In this document: piece after piece, positions 24,100 through 33,733 of the stretch | How the letters are laid out: every line of letters starts with the position of its first letter | Numbering within the stretch: the first letter of the stretch is position 1 | Source: Pirellulales bacterium | Lineage (GTDB): Bacteria > Planctomycetota > Planctomycetia > Pirellulales > Lacipirellulaceae | Direction of reading: 5' to 3' | DNA: 49,237 bases | Assembly: GCA_020849945.1 (NCBI GenBank) | Contig: JADZFK010000055.1 | Span: 1 to 49,237, forward strand | The notes under the pieces: generated by a model | The model's database searches: none | Told to the model about the DNA's origin: nothing | What the model saw: only the letters and a program-made list of their open reading frames with translations | Position numbers and translations under genes: made by a program

Positions 24100-25212
24100 T
24101 CATGCATTACGTTGGCCGGCAAGTTTGGGATCAAGCGCGTCACGCAGTCCGTCGCCGAGAAAGTTGAGCGAATACAAGGTGACGCCCAGGGCCAGACCTG
24201 GGAACACAATCAACCACCAATACACTTTCACGGGTGTAATGACCTTAATGCCCTCGTTTGCCAAAAGCCCCCACGAAACATCAGGGGGTTCGACCCCCAA
24301 ACCCAAGAAGGAAAGAAACGCCTCGAAGAGCATCACGCGGGGAATCGTTAGCGTGAGGTACACAATGACGATGCCCACCAAGTTAGGAAAGATGTGCCGG
24401 GCAATGATCCCTGCTTGACTAACGCCGGTTGCCCGGGCCGCCTCGACGAACGGTTCTGTCTTAAGCGAAATGACTTGCCCGCGAACGACGCGAGCCATCG
24501 TCAACCAATAGATGGCGCCGACCACCAGATAGAACACCGTCAATCGATCGATGCCCTTGTTCAGTAACCACTTTTTCACATCTTCCTGCCCAAGAATCGT
24601 GAGCAGGAAGATGACCACGAAAATGAAAGGAACCGAATAGAGCACGTCGACGAAGCGCATCATGAGGTTATCGATCCGACCTCCGACATAGCCGGCCACC
24701 GAACCGTAGGTTACGCCGATGACCAGCGACACACTCGCGGCCACCAGTCCCACAATGAGCGAAATTCGTGCTCCCCAAAACACACGAGCGAGCAAGTCAC
24801 GCCCCAATTCATCGCGGCCAAATAGCGCGGCAACCTGCCCCTTGCCAAATAATCGGTATCGGGCCATCACCATCACCCGACTCACAACCCCCAGCGTGGG
24901 AAAGCCGGCGTTGCGGTAAGGCCGCTGGATTCTCTCCGACTCGCTGATCTTTGTTTGTTGCGTCGCCGCGTAATCGAAATCGAAGGCTTCCTCCCAGAAC
25001 GGCGACATTTGCGGAGCCGCGTACTGCTTGAGAGTATCGATCGCATCCGGTGGCGAAAGGGGCAAGACTGGCGTAATTACCGCCAAGAAGCCGATCGCGA
25101 TCAGCAACCCGAGGCACAACATCGCTACTCGATTCTTACGCAACCTTCGCCAAGCGTCCTTGCCCAACGACATGCCGACCGCAGCCTGCGAACTTCTGTC
25201 GGAAGTTGTCAT
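24100..25212 (-). CDS. Peptide ABC transporter permease (OppC/DppC family)
   Basis: The protein has 370 residues and is the second membrane subunit of an oligo- or dipeptide importer. It has an N-terminal OppC-N helix (VAMLCLGLLIAIGFLAVITP), a long extracytoplasmic insert, and then the BPD_transp_1 core with GRDELGRDLLARVFWGARIS and the EAA-like loop (ARATGVSQAGIIARHIFPNL). Its ATG directly abuts the TAG of the upstream permease gene (TAGATG at 25215-25210), so the two are translationally coupled. No ATPase genes (oppD/oppF) follow in the window, so the ATP-hydrolysing subunits must come from elsewhere. Confidence 0.9.
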   Translation of the reverse strand: MTTSDRSSQAAVGMSLGKDAWRRLRKNRVAMLCLGLLIAIGFLAVITPVLPLSPPDAIDTLKQYAAPQMSPFWEEAFDFDYAATQQTKISESERIQRPYRNAGFPTLGVVSRVMVMARYRLFGKGQVAALFGRDELGRDLLARVFWGARISLIVGLVAASVSLVIGVTYGSVAGYVGGRIDNLMMRFVDVLYSVPFIFVVIFLLTILGQEDVKKWLLNKGIDRLTVFYLVVGAIYWLTMARVVRGQVISLKTEPFVEAARATGVSQAGIIARHIFPNLVGIVIVYLTLTIPRVMLFEAFLSFLGLGVEPPDVSWGLLANEGIKVITPVKVYWWLIVFPGLALGVTLYSLNFLGDGLRDALDPKLAGQRNA

Positions 25213-26130
25213 CTATTTCAACTCCACGCGCGGGTCCAGCACGGCATACGAAAGGTCCACCAGCAAGTTCATGGTGGAGAGGATCACGGTGTACAACATC
25301 ACGCAGCCGAGCGCCATGGTGTAGTCGCGTTGCAAGGCCGCTTCCACAAAGTGCGAGCCTAATCCCGGTATTGCAAAGATTTGTTCGATGACAAGCGACC
25401 CAGTCAGGACGTAGGCGGTTGCCGGGCCCAGGTACGACACAACGGGAAGCAGTGCGCCCGGCAGCGCGTGGCACCAAATAACTCGCGCGCGGCTCAACCC
25501 CTTGGCGCGAGCGGTGCGGATGTGATCTTGCGAGAACACATCCAGCATGCTTGTGCGAGTGATGCGAGCCACATCGGCGGCATGGGGCGCGCCAAGGCAC
25601 AATGCCGGCAACACCAGTTGATGGAAAGAGCCCCAGCCCGCGGCGGGAAACAAGGGGATTAGAAACACAAAACACAAGATCGCCAACCCGGCCACCACGA
25701 AGTTCGGCAGTGCGATGCCGATCGTTGCCAACGTCATCAGCATGACATCGGCAGGCGACCCGCGCCGAGTGGCCGAGGTGATACCCGCCACTAGCCCCAA
25801 AGACATCGCAAACGCCAATGCGAGCAGCCCCAGCGCTGCGGACACCGGCAGACCTTCGCGGATGACCCCGTTCACCGTATGATCTTGCAGCTTGTAAGGA
25901 TACCCCAGGTCGCCGCGCAAGTAATTTCTTAGCTCTCGCCAATACTGCATCTCCAACGGTTCATCCAAGTGGTAACGACGCTCGATGTTCTTCTTAATTT
26001 CGCCATCTAGTTTGCGATCGCTATCGAATGGGCCTCCAGGCACCGCTCGCATTAAGAAGAATGAAGTCGTGAATACCACCCACAACGTGAGCAGCATCCA
26101 CAAAACTCGCTGAATAAGAAACGTTAACAT
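25213..26130 (-). CDS. Peptide ABC transporter permease (OppB/DppB family)
   Basis: It has 305 residues from the ATG at 26130. MLTFLIQRVLWMLLTLWVVF is the characteristic OppB start; the frame is open to 26274, but that part overlaps the binding-protein gene. The EAA-like loop is RTARAKGLSRARVIWCHALP, and the C-terminal helix contains EQIFAIPGLGSHFVEAALQRD, a family hallmark. It lies 10 bases after the substrate-binding protein gene and is coupled to the OppC gene. Together the three form a peptide uptake operon. Confidence 0.92.
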   Translation of the reverse strand: MLTFLIQRVLWMLLTLWVVFTTSFFLMRAVPGGPFDSDRKLDGEIKKNIERRYHLDEPLEMQYWRELRNYLRGDLGYPYKLQDHTVNGVIREGLPVSAALGLLALAFAMSLGLVAGITSATRRGSPADVMLMTLATIGIALPNFVVAGLAILCFVFLIPLFPAAGWGSFHQLVLPALCLGAPHAADVARITRTSMLDVFSQDHIRTARAKGLSRARVIWCHALPGALLPVVSYLGPATAYVLTGSLVIEQIFAIPGLGSHFVEAALQRDYTMALGCVMLYTVILSTMNLLVDLSYAVLDPRVELK

Positions 26131-26140
26131 GCGATTCAGG

Positions 26141-27979
26141 CTAGCGGGCGTCGGCGGGCATCTCGGGAGCACGCGACAATTCGGATAACGGATGCTGATC
26201 AAGCGGGTTCCGATAAAAACCGCGGACGCTTGAACGCACCTGATTCTTGTCAACGTAATAGTAGATCGGAACAATCGGCACTTCGTCCATCAAAATGCGT
26301 TCCGCTTGATGAAACAAGGTGAATCGACGAGCCTCATCGGTCTCCGCACGGGCCGCGGCAATCAGCTTGTCGTACTCTGCGTTCGACCAGCCCGTGTTGT
26401 TGTTTTCGCCGTCCGTCACCATCATATCCAAGTGCGAATTGGGATCGACGTAATCGGCAATCCACGCTCGCCTAGCCGCATCGAAGACAAACTTCCGAAT
26501 GCTCGTTTGGTACGAGCCCCACTCCTCGTTCCGCGTGGAAACGGTGATACCCAGATTTTTTTCCCACTGCTTACGCACAAGTTGGGCAATGGTTTGATGC
26601 GCCTGATGCGTGTTGTAGAGAATTTCCAGCTTTGGAAAACCGCGCCCATTCGGGTAGCCCGCTTCCGCCAGCAGCCGCTGAGCTTCTTGAACATCTTCCT
26701 TGCCGAATCGTTCGGGAGTGTAACCAGGGATGCCGAGCGGAACGAGGCTGTGCGCCGGCACTTCTCCCGACCCCGTCGCCGTTCGCGTAATTTCCTCTCG
26801 GTTGAGGGCCAAGGTTAAGGCACGCCGCACCCGCACATCGTCGAGTGGCTTGCGGTTCGTATTCAACAGGTAATAATACGTGCCCAAGTACGGCTGCGGA
26901 TTGAACTCTTTCTTCGCGGCGCCCGTCTTGATCAGCTCGCGCAATACAAGTGCCGGCGCATCGGTTATCCAATCGACCTTGCCTGTTGCGAACAGGTTGT
27001 ACACGGTTACTTGCGAGTTGATCGCGAGCGCATCAATCACCTCCAGTTTCGGACGTTCGGGATCCCAGTAGTAGTTATTTCTAACCAAACGCACGCGATC
27101 GCGTATTCGGCGGAAAGCCACGCGATACGGCCCGTTTGTCACGATATGTTCCGCCTGGGTCCAGGCAGGAGAACCGTAGGTTTCCAAACACTCTCGATTG
27201 ACCGGCAGGAGTGCATGGTAAGCAAGTAGCTCAAGCCAATATGGGGTCGGATCAGCCAACCGCATTTCGAGTGTGTAGTCATCGATCGCCCTGACGCCCA
27301 CCTCGTGAAAATCCAGCAGTACTTGCTTGCACGGCGCGATGCCCTGATTCAGGTCGCCCTTATCTCCCGAGCGATACTTGTGTCTGCGGCCCTCGATTTC
27401 CACGATGAATACCCGATGGTCGTCGTCACCTTCTTTTTCGATCAGTTTGCCTCGTAACACAACGCCGCGGGCAAACGGACGCGAACCCTTGGGACGCTCG
27501 TTCAGTTCCACCTCCACCGGGTCGCCGGCGGATATTCCCTTGGCCCCCACGCTGTATCGCCGCGCGTTCTTCAGGTACCACGCCTGATACGCGTATTCGG
27601 CGGCCGTGCTCGGATCGAGAAAGCGTCGTAATGAATAGATGAAGTCATGCGCCGTGACGGCCTTCCCATTCGACCAGCGGGCATTCTTGCGGAGGTGGAA
27701 CGTGTAACTCTTCTTGTCGTCGGATATCTCCCAGCTTTCGGCGGCCCCTGGCAGCGGTGCGAGCGTCTTCGGATGCAGCCGCGTCAACCCTTCGAAAATG
27801 CTGCCTATGATCCGGTGCTCGGGTAGCCCCGTGACAAGTGCCCAATCCAACGATTTCGGCTCCGTCTCGTTGACGAATGTGAAATCTGCCGGTGGCAATT
27901 GCACGCGCAGCACCGCCCATGCCACGGCACTAAGAGCCAACACTAGCAAGACAACGGAAATCACCACGCGATTCTGCAT
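26141..27979 (-). CDS. Periplasmic peptide-binding protein (OppA/DppA family)
   Basis: The protein has 612 residues, starting at the ATG at 27979 (MQNRVVISVVLLVLALSAVA, a signal anchor or signal peptide). SBP_bac_5 features are NETEPKSLDWAL at the N-terminus, WSNGKAVTAHDFIYSLRR, TNGPYRV with a following RNNYYWD, and VRRALTLALNREEI. It lacks an obvious lipobox cysteine, so it may be anchored by the N-terminal helix. An insert around residues 150-230 (RPFARGVVLRGKLIEKEGDD, then RRHKYRSGD) is unusual for the family. It is the first gene of the transporter operon. The peptide specificity is unknown. Confidence 0.9.
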   Translation of the reverse strand: MQNRVVISVVLLVLALSAVAWAVLRVQLPPADFTFVNETEPKSLDWALVTGLPEHRIIGSIFEGLTRLHPKTLAPLPGAAESWEISDDKKSYTFHLRKNARWSNGKAVTAHDFIYSLRRFLDPSTAAEYAYQAWYLKNARRYSVGAKGISAGDPVEVELNERPKGSRPFARGVVLRGKLIEKEGDDDHRVFIVEIEGRRHKYRSGDKGDLNQGIAPCKQVLLDFHEVGVRAIDDYTLEMRLADPTPYWLELLAYHALLPVNRECLETYGSPAWTQAEHIVTNGPYRVAFRRIRDRVRLVRNNYYWDPERPKLEVIDALAINSQVTVYNLFATGKVDWITDAPALVLRELIKTGAAKKEFNPQPYLGTYYYLLNTNRKPLDDVRVRRALTLALNREEITRTATGSGEVPAHSLVPLGIPGYTPERFGKEDVQEAQRLLAEAGYPNGRGFPKLEILYNTHQAHQTIAQLVRKQWEKNLGITVSTRNEEWGSYQTSIRKFVFDAARRAWIADYVDPNSHLDMMVTDGENNNTGWSNAEYDKLIAAARAETDEARRFTLFHQAERILMDEVPIVPIYYYVDKNQVRSSVRGFYRNPLDQHPLSELSRAPEMPADAR

Positions 27980-28267
27980 GGTTCTAATGTAGCGGGACAA
28001 AGCCAGCTTGGCCAACTACAATTCGAGTACATGCCTGGGCGAGTGAATCTTGTTCGAATACTTGCGCGGAACGAACTGTGGACAAGATATCAGGAATCTG
28101 AGGATTGACAGGATCATTGCCGCAAGATCATTGGCGTTTGCCCCGATCAGTGTGAACGCCCCCTTCACTCTTCACCCTGCAATTCTCGACGCTCCTGTTG
28201 ACACGTCCGGGCCTTGCTGAGGTTCCTCGACTTTACAGAGCTAGACCGTTATACAAGATCATACCCC

Positions 28268-28768
28268 ATGAATGAATTCGTCCACGAACGGCACAAGCCG
28301 CTACGCCAGCTTGCACGCCCCCGCGAGTTGGTAGTTGTGTGTGGGCCGATGCGAAGCAATGTAAACCTTTCTCGAATTGCACGGGCGGCTGGGTGTTGCG
28401 GGGTTACGCGATTGGTGTGCTGTGGGCCGGGGAAACTCGATCGCAAGATCGCCCGCGATGCAGCAGACACAATCGAAATCGAGTCGCACCGGTCGCTCGC
28501 ACCCGTGCTTGAGAAACTCCGGGCGGAGGGCTACCATCTCGTCGGACTTGAACAAACGAGCAACTCGCGAGATCTGCACAAGTACGAATTCGTACGTCGC
28601 ACGGCACTCGTGATCGGCAATGAACGCACCGGCCTGACCGACGACCTACTTGCACTGCTGGATGACGTCGTTGAGATTCCCGTCTGGGGATTGCCCTACA
28701 GCTACAACGTGGCAACGGCAACAGCCATGTCGCTGTATGAGTACTGCCGACAGTTTCCCGAGGGGTAA
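28268..28768 (+). CDS. TrmH/SpoU-family RNA 2'-O-methyltransferase
   Basis: It methylates a ribose 2'-hydroxyl in tRNA or rRNA using S-adenosylmethionine. At 166 residues it is essentially only the SPOUT catalytic domain. Motif 1 is MRSNVNLSRIARAAGCCGV, motif 2 ALVIGNERTGLTDDLL, and motif 3 EIPVWGLPYSYNVATATAM, which binds SAM in the knot. The ATG at 28268 starts just before the conserved part. It resembles TrmH/TrmL types, but the target nucleotide cannot be assigned. It is a single gene; a short AGAGTCAAGAGTCAAGAGCC direct repeat lies just after the stop, at about 28775-28795. Confidence 0.85.
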   Translation: MNEFVHERHKPLRQLARPRELVVVCGPMRSNVNLSRIARAAGCCGVTRLVCCGPGKLDRKIARDAADTIEIESHRSLAPVLEKLRAEGYHLVGLEQTSNSRDLHKYEFVRRTALVIGNERTGLTDDLLALLDDVVEIPVWGLPYSYNVATATAMSLYEYCRQFPEG

Positions 28769-28806
28769 AGTGGGAGAGTCAAGAGTCAAGAGCCAGACAA
28801 AGTGAT

Positions 28807-29841
28807 CTACTGCTCCTTCTGCCTCCTAACGACTGAACGACAACCAATCGCCACGATCGTTCTGCCGGCACCCTTTCCCCTTAGGAGTTCTTGGGCTCGG
28901 TCGACAGCTTGGTCGAGTGGGATTTCTTCGGCGATCTTGCTAAGCTGTTCGATTCGCCAAGAGCTGGCGAGTAGGTTCCATATCTCCAGTCGTTCCTTGC
29001 GCGGGCACTTGGCCGAGTCGATCCCCGCCAGCGTAAGACCGCGGAGTATGAACGGATACACGGTCGTGTGGAGCTGGTCTCCGGCCACCAAGCCGCAGGC
29101 GGCAACGCACCCGCGATGTTGGATCGAGCGTAAGATCGTTTCCAGCGGTTTGCCGCCGACGGTATCAATCGCGGCCGCCCAACGTGCGGCTAGCAACGGT
29201 CGGCTGGTATCGTCGAGCACCTCGGAACGGCTGAGGATGGCACTTGCACCAAGGCTCTGTAGCCAGTCTTTCCGTTCTAGCTTCCCTGAAACGGCCTCAA
29301 CGTAGTAGCCAAGTTTGGCCAGGATTGCCACGGCGAGGCATCCGACGCCCCCTGTCGCACCGGAGACAACGACGGGGCCACGCGCAGGCTCAATGCCGCG
29401 GGTCACGATCGCTGCAACGCACTGAGCCGCGGTGAACCCGGCCGTACCGTAAATCATGGCATCCCGCGGCGAAAGGCCCGCGGGCAGTGTAACAACCCAA
29501 TCGGCCGGCACACGCACATAAGCGGACAAACCGCCCCATCGGCCCGCGCCCAATTCGTAGCCCGTCACCAACACTTCATCGCCCGATGTGAAACAAAGCG
29601 ATGCACTTTCGACGACCGTGCCAGCGCAATCGATCCCTGGAACATGCGGCAAGGAGCGCACAACGCCCGTATGGCCTTGCATGGCAAGCGCATCCTTGAA
29701 GTTGAGCGACGAATAAGCCACACGGATCAGAACGTCGCCCGGCGGAAGCTGCTCAACTCCGATGGTCTCGATCCCCGCGAGTAGCTGGCCGCTCGCATCC
29801 CTGCGAACCATGCAGCACGGAAACGGTTGTATTTGCGTCAT
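28807..29841 (-). CDS. YhdH/AcuI-type NADPH-dependent quinone/acrylyl-CoA reductase
   Basis: The protein has 344 residues and belongs to the medium-chain dehydrogenase/reductase family. SSLNFKDALAMQG and the PHVPGIDCAGTVVES motif are distinctive of YhdH/YhfP/AcuI proteins, and SGATGGVGCLAVAILAKLGY is the NADPH-binding Rossmann loop. AcuI homologues reduce acrylyl-CoA to propionyl-CoA, others reduce quinones; the substrate here is undetermined. The ATG at 29841 (MTQIQPFPCCMV) is preferred, since the frame upstream to 29985 is cysteine- and arginine-rich and non-homologous. It is followed on the same strand, in the upstream direction, by ubiA and acsA. Confidence 0.85.
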   Translation of the reverse strand: MTQIQPFPCCMVRRDASGQLLAGIETIGVEQLPPGDVLIRVAYSSLNFKDALAMQGHTGVVRSLPHVPGIDCAGTVVESASLCFTSGDEVLVTGYELGAGRWGGLSAYVRVPADWVVTLPAGLSPRDAMIYGTAGFTAAQCVAAIVTRGIEPARGPVVVSGATGGVGCLAVAILAKLGYYVEAVSGKLERKDWLQSLGASAILSRSEVLDDTSRPLLAARWAAAIDTVGGKPLETILRSIQHRGCVAACGLVAGDQLHTTVYPFILRGLTLAGIDSAKCPRKERLEIWNLLASSWRIEQLSKIAEEIPLDQAVDRAQELLRGKGAGRTIVAIGCRSVVRRQKEQ

Positions 29842-29924
29842 GAGAGCTCCCGAATCGCTCCATCGGACGGTAGCTGATAGTTGGGAAAGTTGGTCAAAGC
29901 CATCACGGGAACTTGGAACGATCC

Positions 29925-30761
29925 TCATAAGCCGCTTAAATACGCAGCGGCGGCGGCAAGGAACCCTACAAAAATGATAGCACAAGCGGTGGTGATCATC
30001 GCGTTGCGCGGCAGCACCATCGATATCAGGCTCGCGAGCGAGCCCAATTCCAAGAATCTTCTAACGGCCAGGCTTTGGAAATCTCCGAACCACCAAGCGA
30101 GCACAAATGCCGCGGTGGCAAACGCGGCTGCGGAACGACGACCAAAGGCAATTGCAAATGTTTGCTGCCCGGCGGCGCGGTCTGCATCGAAATCGGCCGC
30201 TGATGCAAGCGCATGGATGCCGGCGACGCACAAGCCAAGCAAGTAGAAACGCAGGGGCATCTCTCGTGGGCTTGCACCCAAGCTATAGCCCATCATCAGT
30301 GGAAGCAAGAAATAGCCTAGCCCATTTGCAATCGAGTCGAGCGGCGGCCGTTCCCTGAGTCGGTAGGGAGGCACCGAATAGGTCCACGCCAGCACAACCA
30401 GCGCGGTTGTCGCCACGACATTGTCTTGGTTCCGCGTGAGGCAAGCACAAAGAATGACGACTGGAATGAACGCCACGCACGCATGGAAGACCAGATGCCG
30501 CTCGGCGGGCGAGACGGACGCTCCCCAGATGGCTCGGCGACGTGGCGATCGTTTATCCGATTCGTAATCGTGGATGTCGTTGAGCCCACAGCCGATGAGG
30601 CTCATCGGAAACGAAAGAAGCACCATTTGTGCAAACGCCACCAAGCTCCACTCAGCGTGAGCCGACCGCATTCCAAAGGCAAAGACGAGTGGAAGAACCG
30701 GCCATACGATCGGCCGGCTAACGCGAATGAGAAACAGCGCTTGGCCGAGTGTCTGAGTCAT
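29925..30761 (-). CDS. UbiA-family prenyltransferase
   Basis: A polytopic membrane enzyme that transfers a prenyl chain to an acceptor. The first aspartate motif is NDIHDYESDKRS and the second is DFDADRAAGQQT, matching the NDxxD and DxxxD signatures that bind Mg-diphosphate. It has seven or more hydrophobic segments in 278 residues. The start is at 30761 (MTQTLGQALFLIRVSRP); 30782 is possible. Members make menaquinone, heme O, archaeal-type lipids or carotenoid/chlorophyll compounds; the acceptor cannot be told. It lies between the reductase and acsA on the same strand. Confidence 0.85.
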   Translation of the reverse strand: MTQTLGQALFLIRVSRPIVWPVLPLVFAFGMRSAHAEWSLVAFAQMVLLSFPMSLIGCGLNDIHDYESDKRSPRRRAIWGASVSPAERHLVFHACVAFIPVVILCACLTRNQDNVVATTALVVLAWTYSVPPYRLRERPPLDSIANGLGYFLLPLMMGYSLGASPREMPLRFYLLGLCVAGIHALASAADFDADRAAGQQTFAIAFGRRSAAAFATAAFVLAWWFGDFQSLAVRRFLELGSLASLISMVLPRNAMITTACAIIFVGFLAAAAAYLSGL

Positions 30762-30932
30762 TTCTGCCACGATGCCACGCAATGCAGCGGTTTGTTCTCC
30801 GCCGCGGAGTCGGCAACCGCAGGTGCTGTTTCTGGTTTCTTGGGGTGACTATTAGCGTCGATTCCAACCCCGAAGAGCGGCATCACGTGGACGCGAAGAC
30901 ACGAACGCACGACACCAAGCACGTCATGGGGG

Positions 30933-32894
30933 TTATTCCTCATCACCCCTAAGCGTGGCCAGTACGGTGTAATCTTCCAGCGTGGTCGTGTCGCCGACTG
31001 TTTCCTTGCCGGCGGCGATATCGCGCAGTAATCGCCGCATGATCTTGCCACTGCGAGTCTTCGGTAGAGCTGCGGCAAACCGCACGTCATCGGGTTGACC
31101 GACAGCGCCAATCTCCTTGCGGACATGCAGTTTCAATTCGTTCCGCAGCGCTTCGGTAGGCTCCACGTTCTTCAGGGTGACGAAAACAGCCACCGCCTCC
31201 CCTTTGATCTCGTCGGGGCGGCCTACCGCCGCCGCCTCGGCCACCGCGGGATGAGAAACGAGCGCACTTTCAATTTCAATCGTGCTGAGTCGATGGCCAG
31301 ACACTTTTAGCACATCGTCGATGCGGCCCATGATCCAGTAGTAACCATCCTCATCGCAGCGAGCATTATCACCGGCCAGATACTTGCCCGGCACTTTGCT
31401 CCAGTAGATTTCCTTATATCGAGCGTTGTCGCCCCATACGCCACGCAGCATGCCGGGCCAGGGATGGGCAATTGTTAGCATCCCGCCCTGGTTCACCCCA
31501 ACCGGCTTGCCATCCTCGCCGACGATGGAAGGCACGATCCCTGGCAACGGCTTCGTGCAACTGCCTGGCTTCGTGGCGATCGCACCAGGCAAGGGGCTCA
31601 TCATGATTCCGCCCGTTTCGGTCTGCCACCATGTATCGACGATCGGGCAACGTTCACCTCCGATCACGCGGTGATACCACATCCAAGCCTCGGGGTTGAT
31701 CCCTTCGCCGACGGTACCCAACAATCGAAGTGACGACAAATCGTGCTTCTTAACGTGCTGGTCGCCCCACTTGATAAAAGCCCGGATCGCCGTCGGGGCC
31801 GTATAGAAGACAGTGACTTTGTATTTTTCGATGAGCTGCCAAAACCGGCTTTCATCCGGGAAGTTCGGTGCGCCCTCGTACATGAGCACGGTAGCACCGC
31901 TCGAAAGCGGGCCATACACAACATACGTGTGGCCGGTGACCCAACCGATATCCGCGGTGCACCAGTAAACGTCGTCATCACGATGATCGAACACCCATTG
32001 GAATGTTTTTTTGGAAAAAAGATTATAACCGGCCGTGGTATGTTTGATGCCTTTCGGCTTGCCGGTCGAACCGCTCGTGTAGAGGATGTAAAGGGTAGAC
32101 TCACTATCCAAGGGAACGGCCGAGCACTCGGGTGAGGCATCTTGCATGAGCTCGTGCCACCAGAAATCGCGGCCTGCCTGCATAGGAGCGGGGGGACCGG
32201 TCTTGCCGCCGCGCCGCAGCACAATGCACTTTTCGACCGTCGGGCTCTTCGCAAGAGCTTCATCGACCGTGGCCTTCAGCGGCAACGCCTTACCACGTCG
32301 CCAACTGTAGTCCGCCGTGATTTGCAGCTTGGCCGCCGAATCGTGGTTGCGATCGGCAATGGCCTCTGCCGAAAAGCCCGCGAAAATCACCGAATGAATG
32401 GCCCCGATCCGCGCGCACGCAAGCATGGCAATCGCCAGCTCGGGCGTCATCGGCATGTACAGTGATACGCGATCACCCGTGGCAATGCCGAGCTTCTTAA
32501 GCACGTTGGCAAACTTGCAGACTTCACGATGCAGTTCAGTGTATGTAAGCGAACGTGTGTCGCCGGGTTCGCCTTCCCACAAGAACGCAAGGCGATCGCC
32601 ATGTCCCTCGGCCAGTTTCGCATCCAAGCAATTGTACGACACATTGGTTTGCCCGCCAACGAACCACTGGGCATAAGGCTCGTTCCACACGAGTGCCTTT
32701 TCGAACGGTTTGAACCAATGAAGTTCGTCACGGGCCAGATCAGCCCAAAACTTGGGGAGGTCTGCGGCAGCCTGGTTCCACATCGCTTCGTATTCAGCAA
32801 GCGACTTGATACGGGCACGATTGGAGAAGTCGGCTGGCGGCGGAAACTGCCGCGATTCGTGCATAACCGTATCAATCTGTCCGGTGGCCGCCAT
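30933..32894 (-). CDS. acsA: Acetyl-CoA synthetase (AMP-forming)
   Basis: It converts acetate, ATP and CoA to acetyl-CoA. Of typical length (653 residues), it contains the ACAS_N region ([13 protein letters not shown], then [13 protein letters not shown]), the P-loop [40 protein letters not shown], and [37 protein letters not shown] holds the lysine that in homologues is regulated by reversible acetylation. The ATG at 32894 is chosen over the TTG at 32900. An 839-base geneless region rich in repeats lies upstream. Confidence 0.95.
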   Translation of the reverse strand: MAATGQIDTVMHESRQFPPPADFSNRARIKSLAEYEAMWNQAAADLPKFWADLARDELHWFKPFEKALVWNEPYAQWFVGGQTNVSYNCLDAKLAEGHGDRLAFLWEGEPGDTRSLTYTELHREVCKFANVLKKLGIATGDRVSLYMPMTPELAIAMLACARIGAIHSVIFAGFSAEAIADRNHDSAAKLQITADYSWRRGKALPLKATVDEALAKSPTVEKCIVLRRGGKTGPPAPMQAGRDFWWHELMQDASPECSAVPLDSESTLYILYTSGSTGKPKGIKHTTAGYNLFSKKTFQWVFDHRDDDVYWCTADIGWVTGHTYVVYGPLSSGATVLMYEGAPNFPDESRFWQLIEKYKVTVFYTAPTAIRAFIKWGDQHVKKHDLSSLRLLGTVGEGINPEAWMWYHRVIGGERCPIVDTWWQTETGGIMMSPLPGAIATKPGSCTKPLPGIVPSIVGEDGKPVGVNQGGMLTIAHPWPGMLRGVWGDNARYKEIYWSKVPGKYLAGDNARCDEDGYYWIMGRIDDVLKVSGHRLSTIEIESALVSHPAVAEAAAVGRPDEIKGEAVAVFVTLKNVEPTEALRNELKLHVRKEIGAVGQPDDVRFAAALPKTRSGKIMRRLLRDIAAGKETVGDTTTLEDYTVLATLRGDEE

Positions 32895-33237
32895 ACGCAA
32901 TCCCCTAACTCGAATGATGACTTGACGAGAAGCTAGTGCTTTGCCATGACTCCATGTTCAGGTTGCCGAAGCACCAGAACCAAACACTCAAGGCGATTTT
33001 ACTGAACAAGTGCTGTGTGTCAAATCGAACCAACAGCATGGGGGATGAAGCTGATTGGTCATTTCTGAGATAGTCATGGCCTTGTTGAACAATTTCCCGC
33101 AGGGTGCTTGTTATTTAATACGTTTGAAAGGTTGAGCAAGATGATGAAGATGGCTACGCGACACTTGCTGTTTAGTTTGAAGCCGTTCGCAATCTTGTGT
33201 TAAGAGCGTTGTGCGCCAAGTTCACTGAGGGGGTCCG

Positions 33238-33342
33238 GGAATTGGAACCGCATCCAGCCTCCAGCTTTGCAGGGGGATAAACCAACCACGCACCACGACA
33301 TCGCGGCCCCCCCGGCAAAGCTGGGGGCTGTGTATCCAATTC
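33238..33342. repeat. Dispersed ~100-bp repeat, copy 2
   Basis: It is the counterpart of 13204-13302, sharing ATTGGAACCGC at the left, CCCCGGCAAAGC-GGGGGCTG in the middle-right and TGT-TCCAATTC at the right. The loop sequences have diverged, while the complementary GC blocks persist. Confidence 0.7.
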
Positions 33343-33551
33343 GCCGACACCTTCAGGTAACTTCCTTTCGATCAGCAAGGCAATCGGGCTTCCATTTTTC
33401 GCAAAAACGTTCTTATGGCTCCCATCCTGAAAAACCTGTCGATCCTGTCAAAACACATTTCAGAGTAATTAGCCAACAAGGCAAATGGCAAATGACCAAT
33501 CCATTTCTCCTTTCTTGTCTTCGTGCTTGTCTTTGTGCCGTACCTGGTCTG

Positions 33552-33733
33552 CATTTCTCACAATCAACACCACGGAGGCAACGGAGCCAAGGAGAAAACC
33601 AGTAGCAAGTCCCCCTTCCACAATGAACGGCGGAAACACCCTGTCTCGTAGGTACGGACGGTTGATCTTGCTTCCAACGATCTCTTGGCTTGTTCTTCGT
33701 GTTCTCTGTGTGCTCCGTGGTGAGAAATCCGGG
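33552..33733. mobile_element. Dispersed ~180-bp repeat, copy 2 (CCACGGAG family)
   Basis: It is nearly colinear with 4009-4187. Its right end, ATCCGGG, abuts the stop codon of the glycosyltransferase gene (33734), so the element sits exactly at the gene's 3' edge. It lacks coding capacity. Confidence 0.75.

Larger units (their letters stand above)
32895..33733. other. Geneless repeat-rich region upstream of acsA
   Basis: 32932-32945 repeats the GCTAGTGCTTTGCC word of 18353. 33069-33203 holds an interrupted frame ending KMATRHLLFSLKPFAILC that looks like a decayed protein remnant, family not recognised. 33238-33342 and 33552-33733 are dispersed repeats. 33465-33510 carries AAATGGCAAATGACC words. 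The acsA promoter must lie near 32900-32960 but was not pinpointed. Confidence 0.5.

Noticed and set aside
33069-33203. A small gene ending KPFAILC upstream of acsA
   Set aside because: The frame is interrupted by a stop upstream, has no clear start with a ribosome site and matches no family I know; noted only as a possible remnant.
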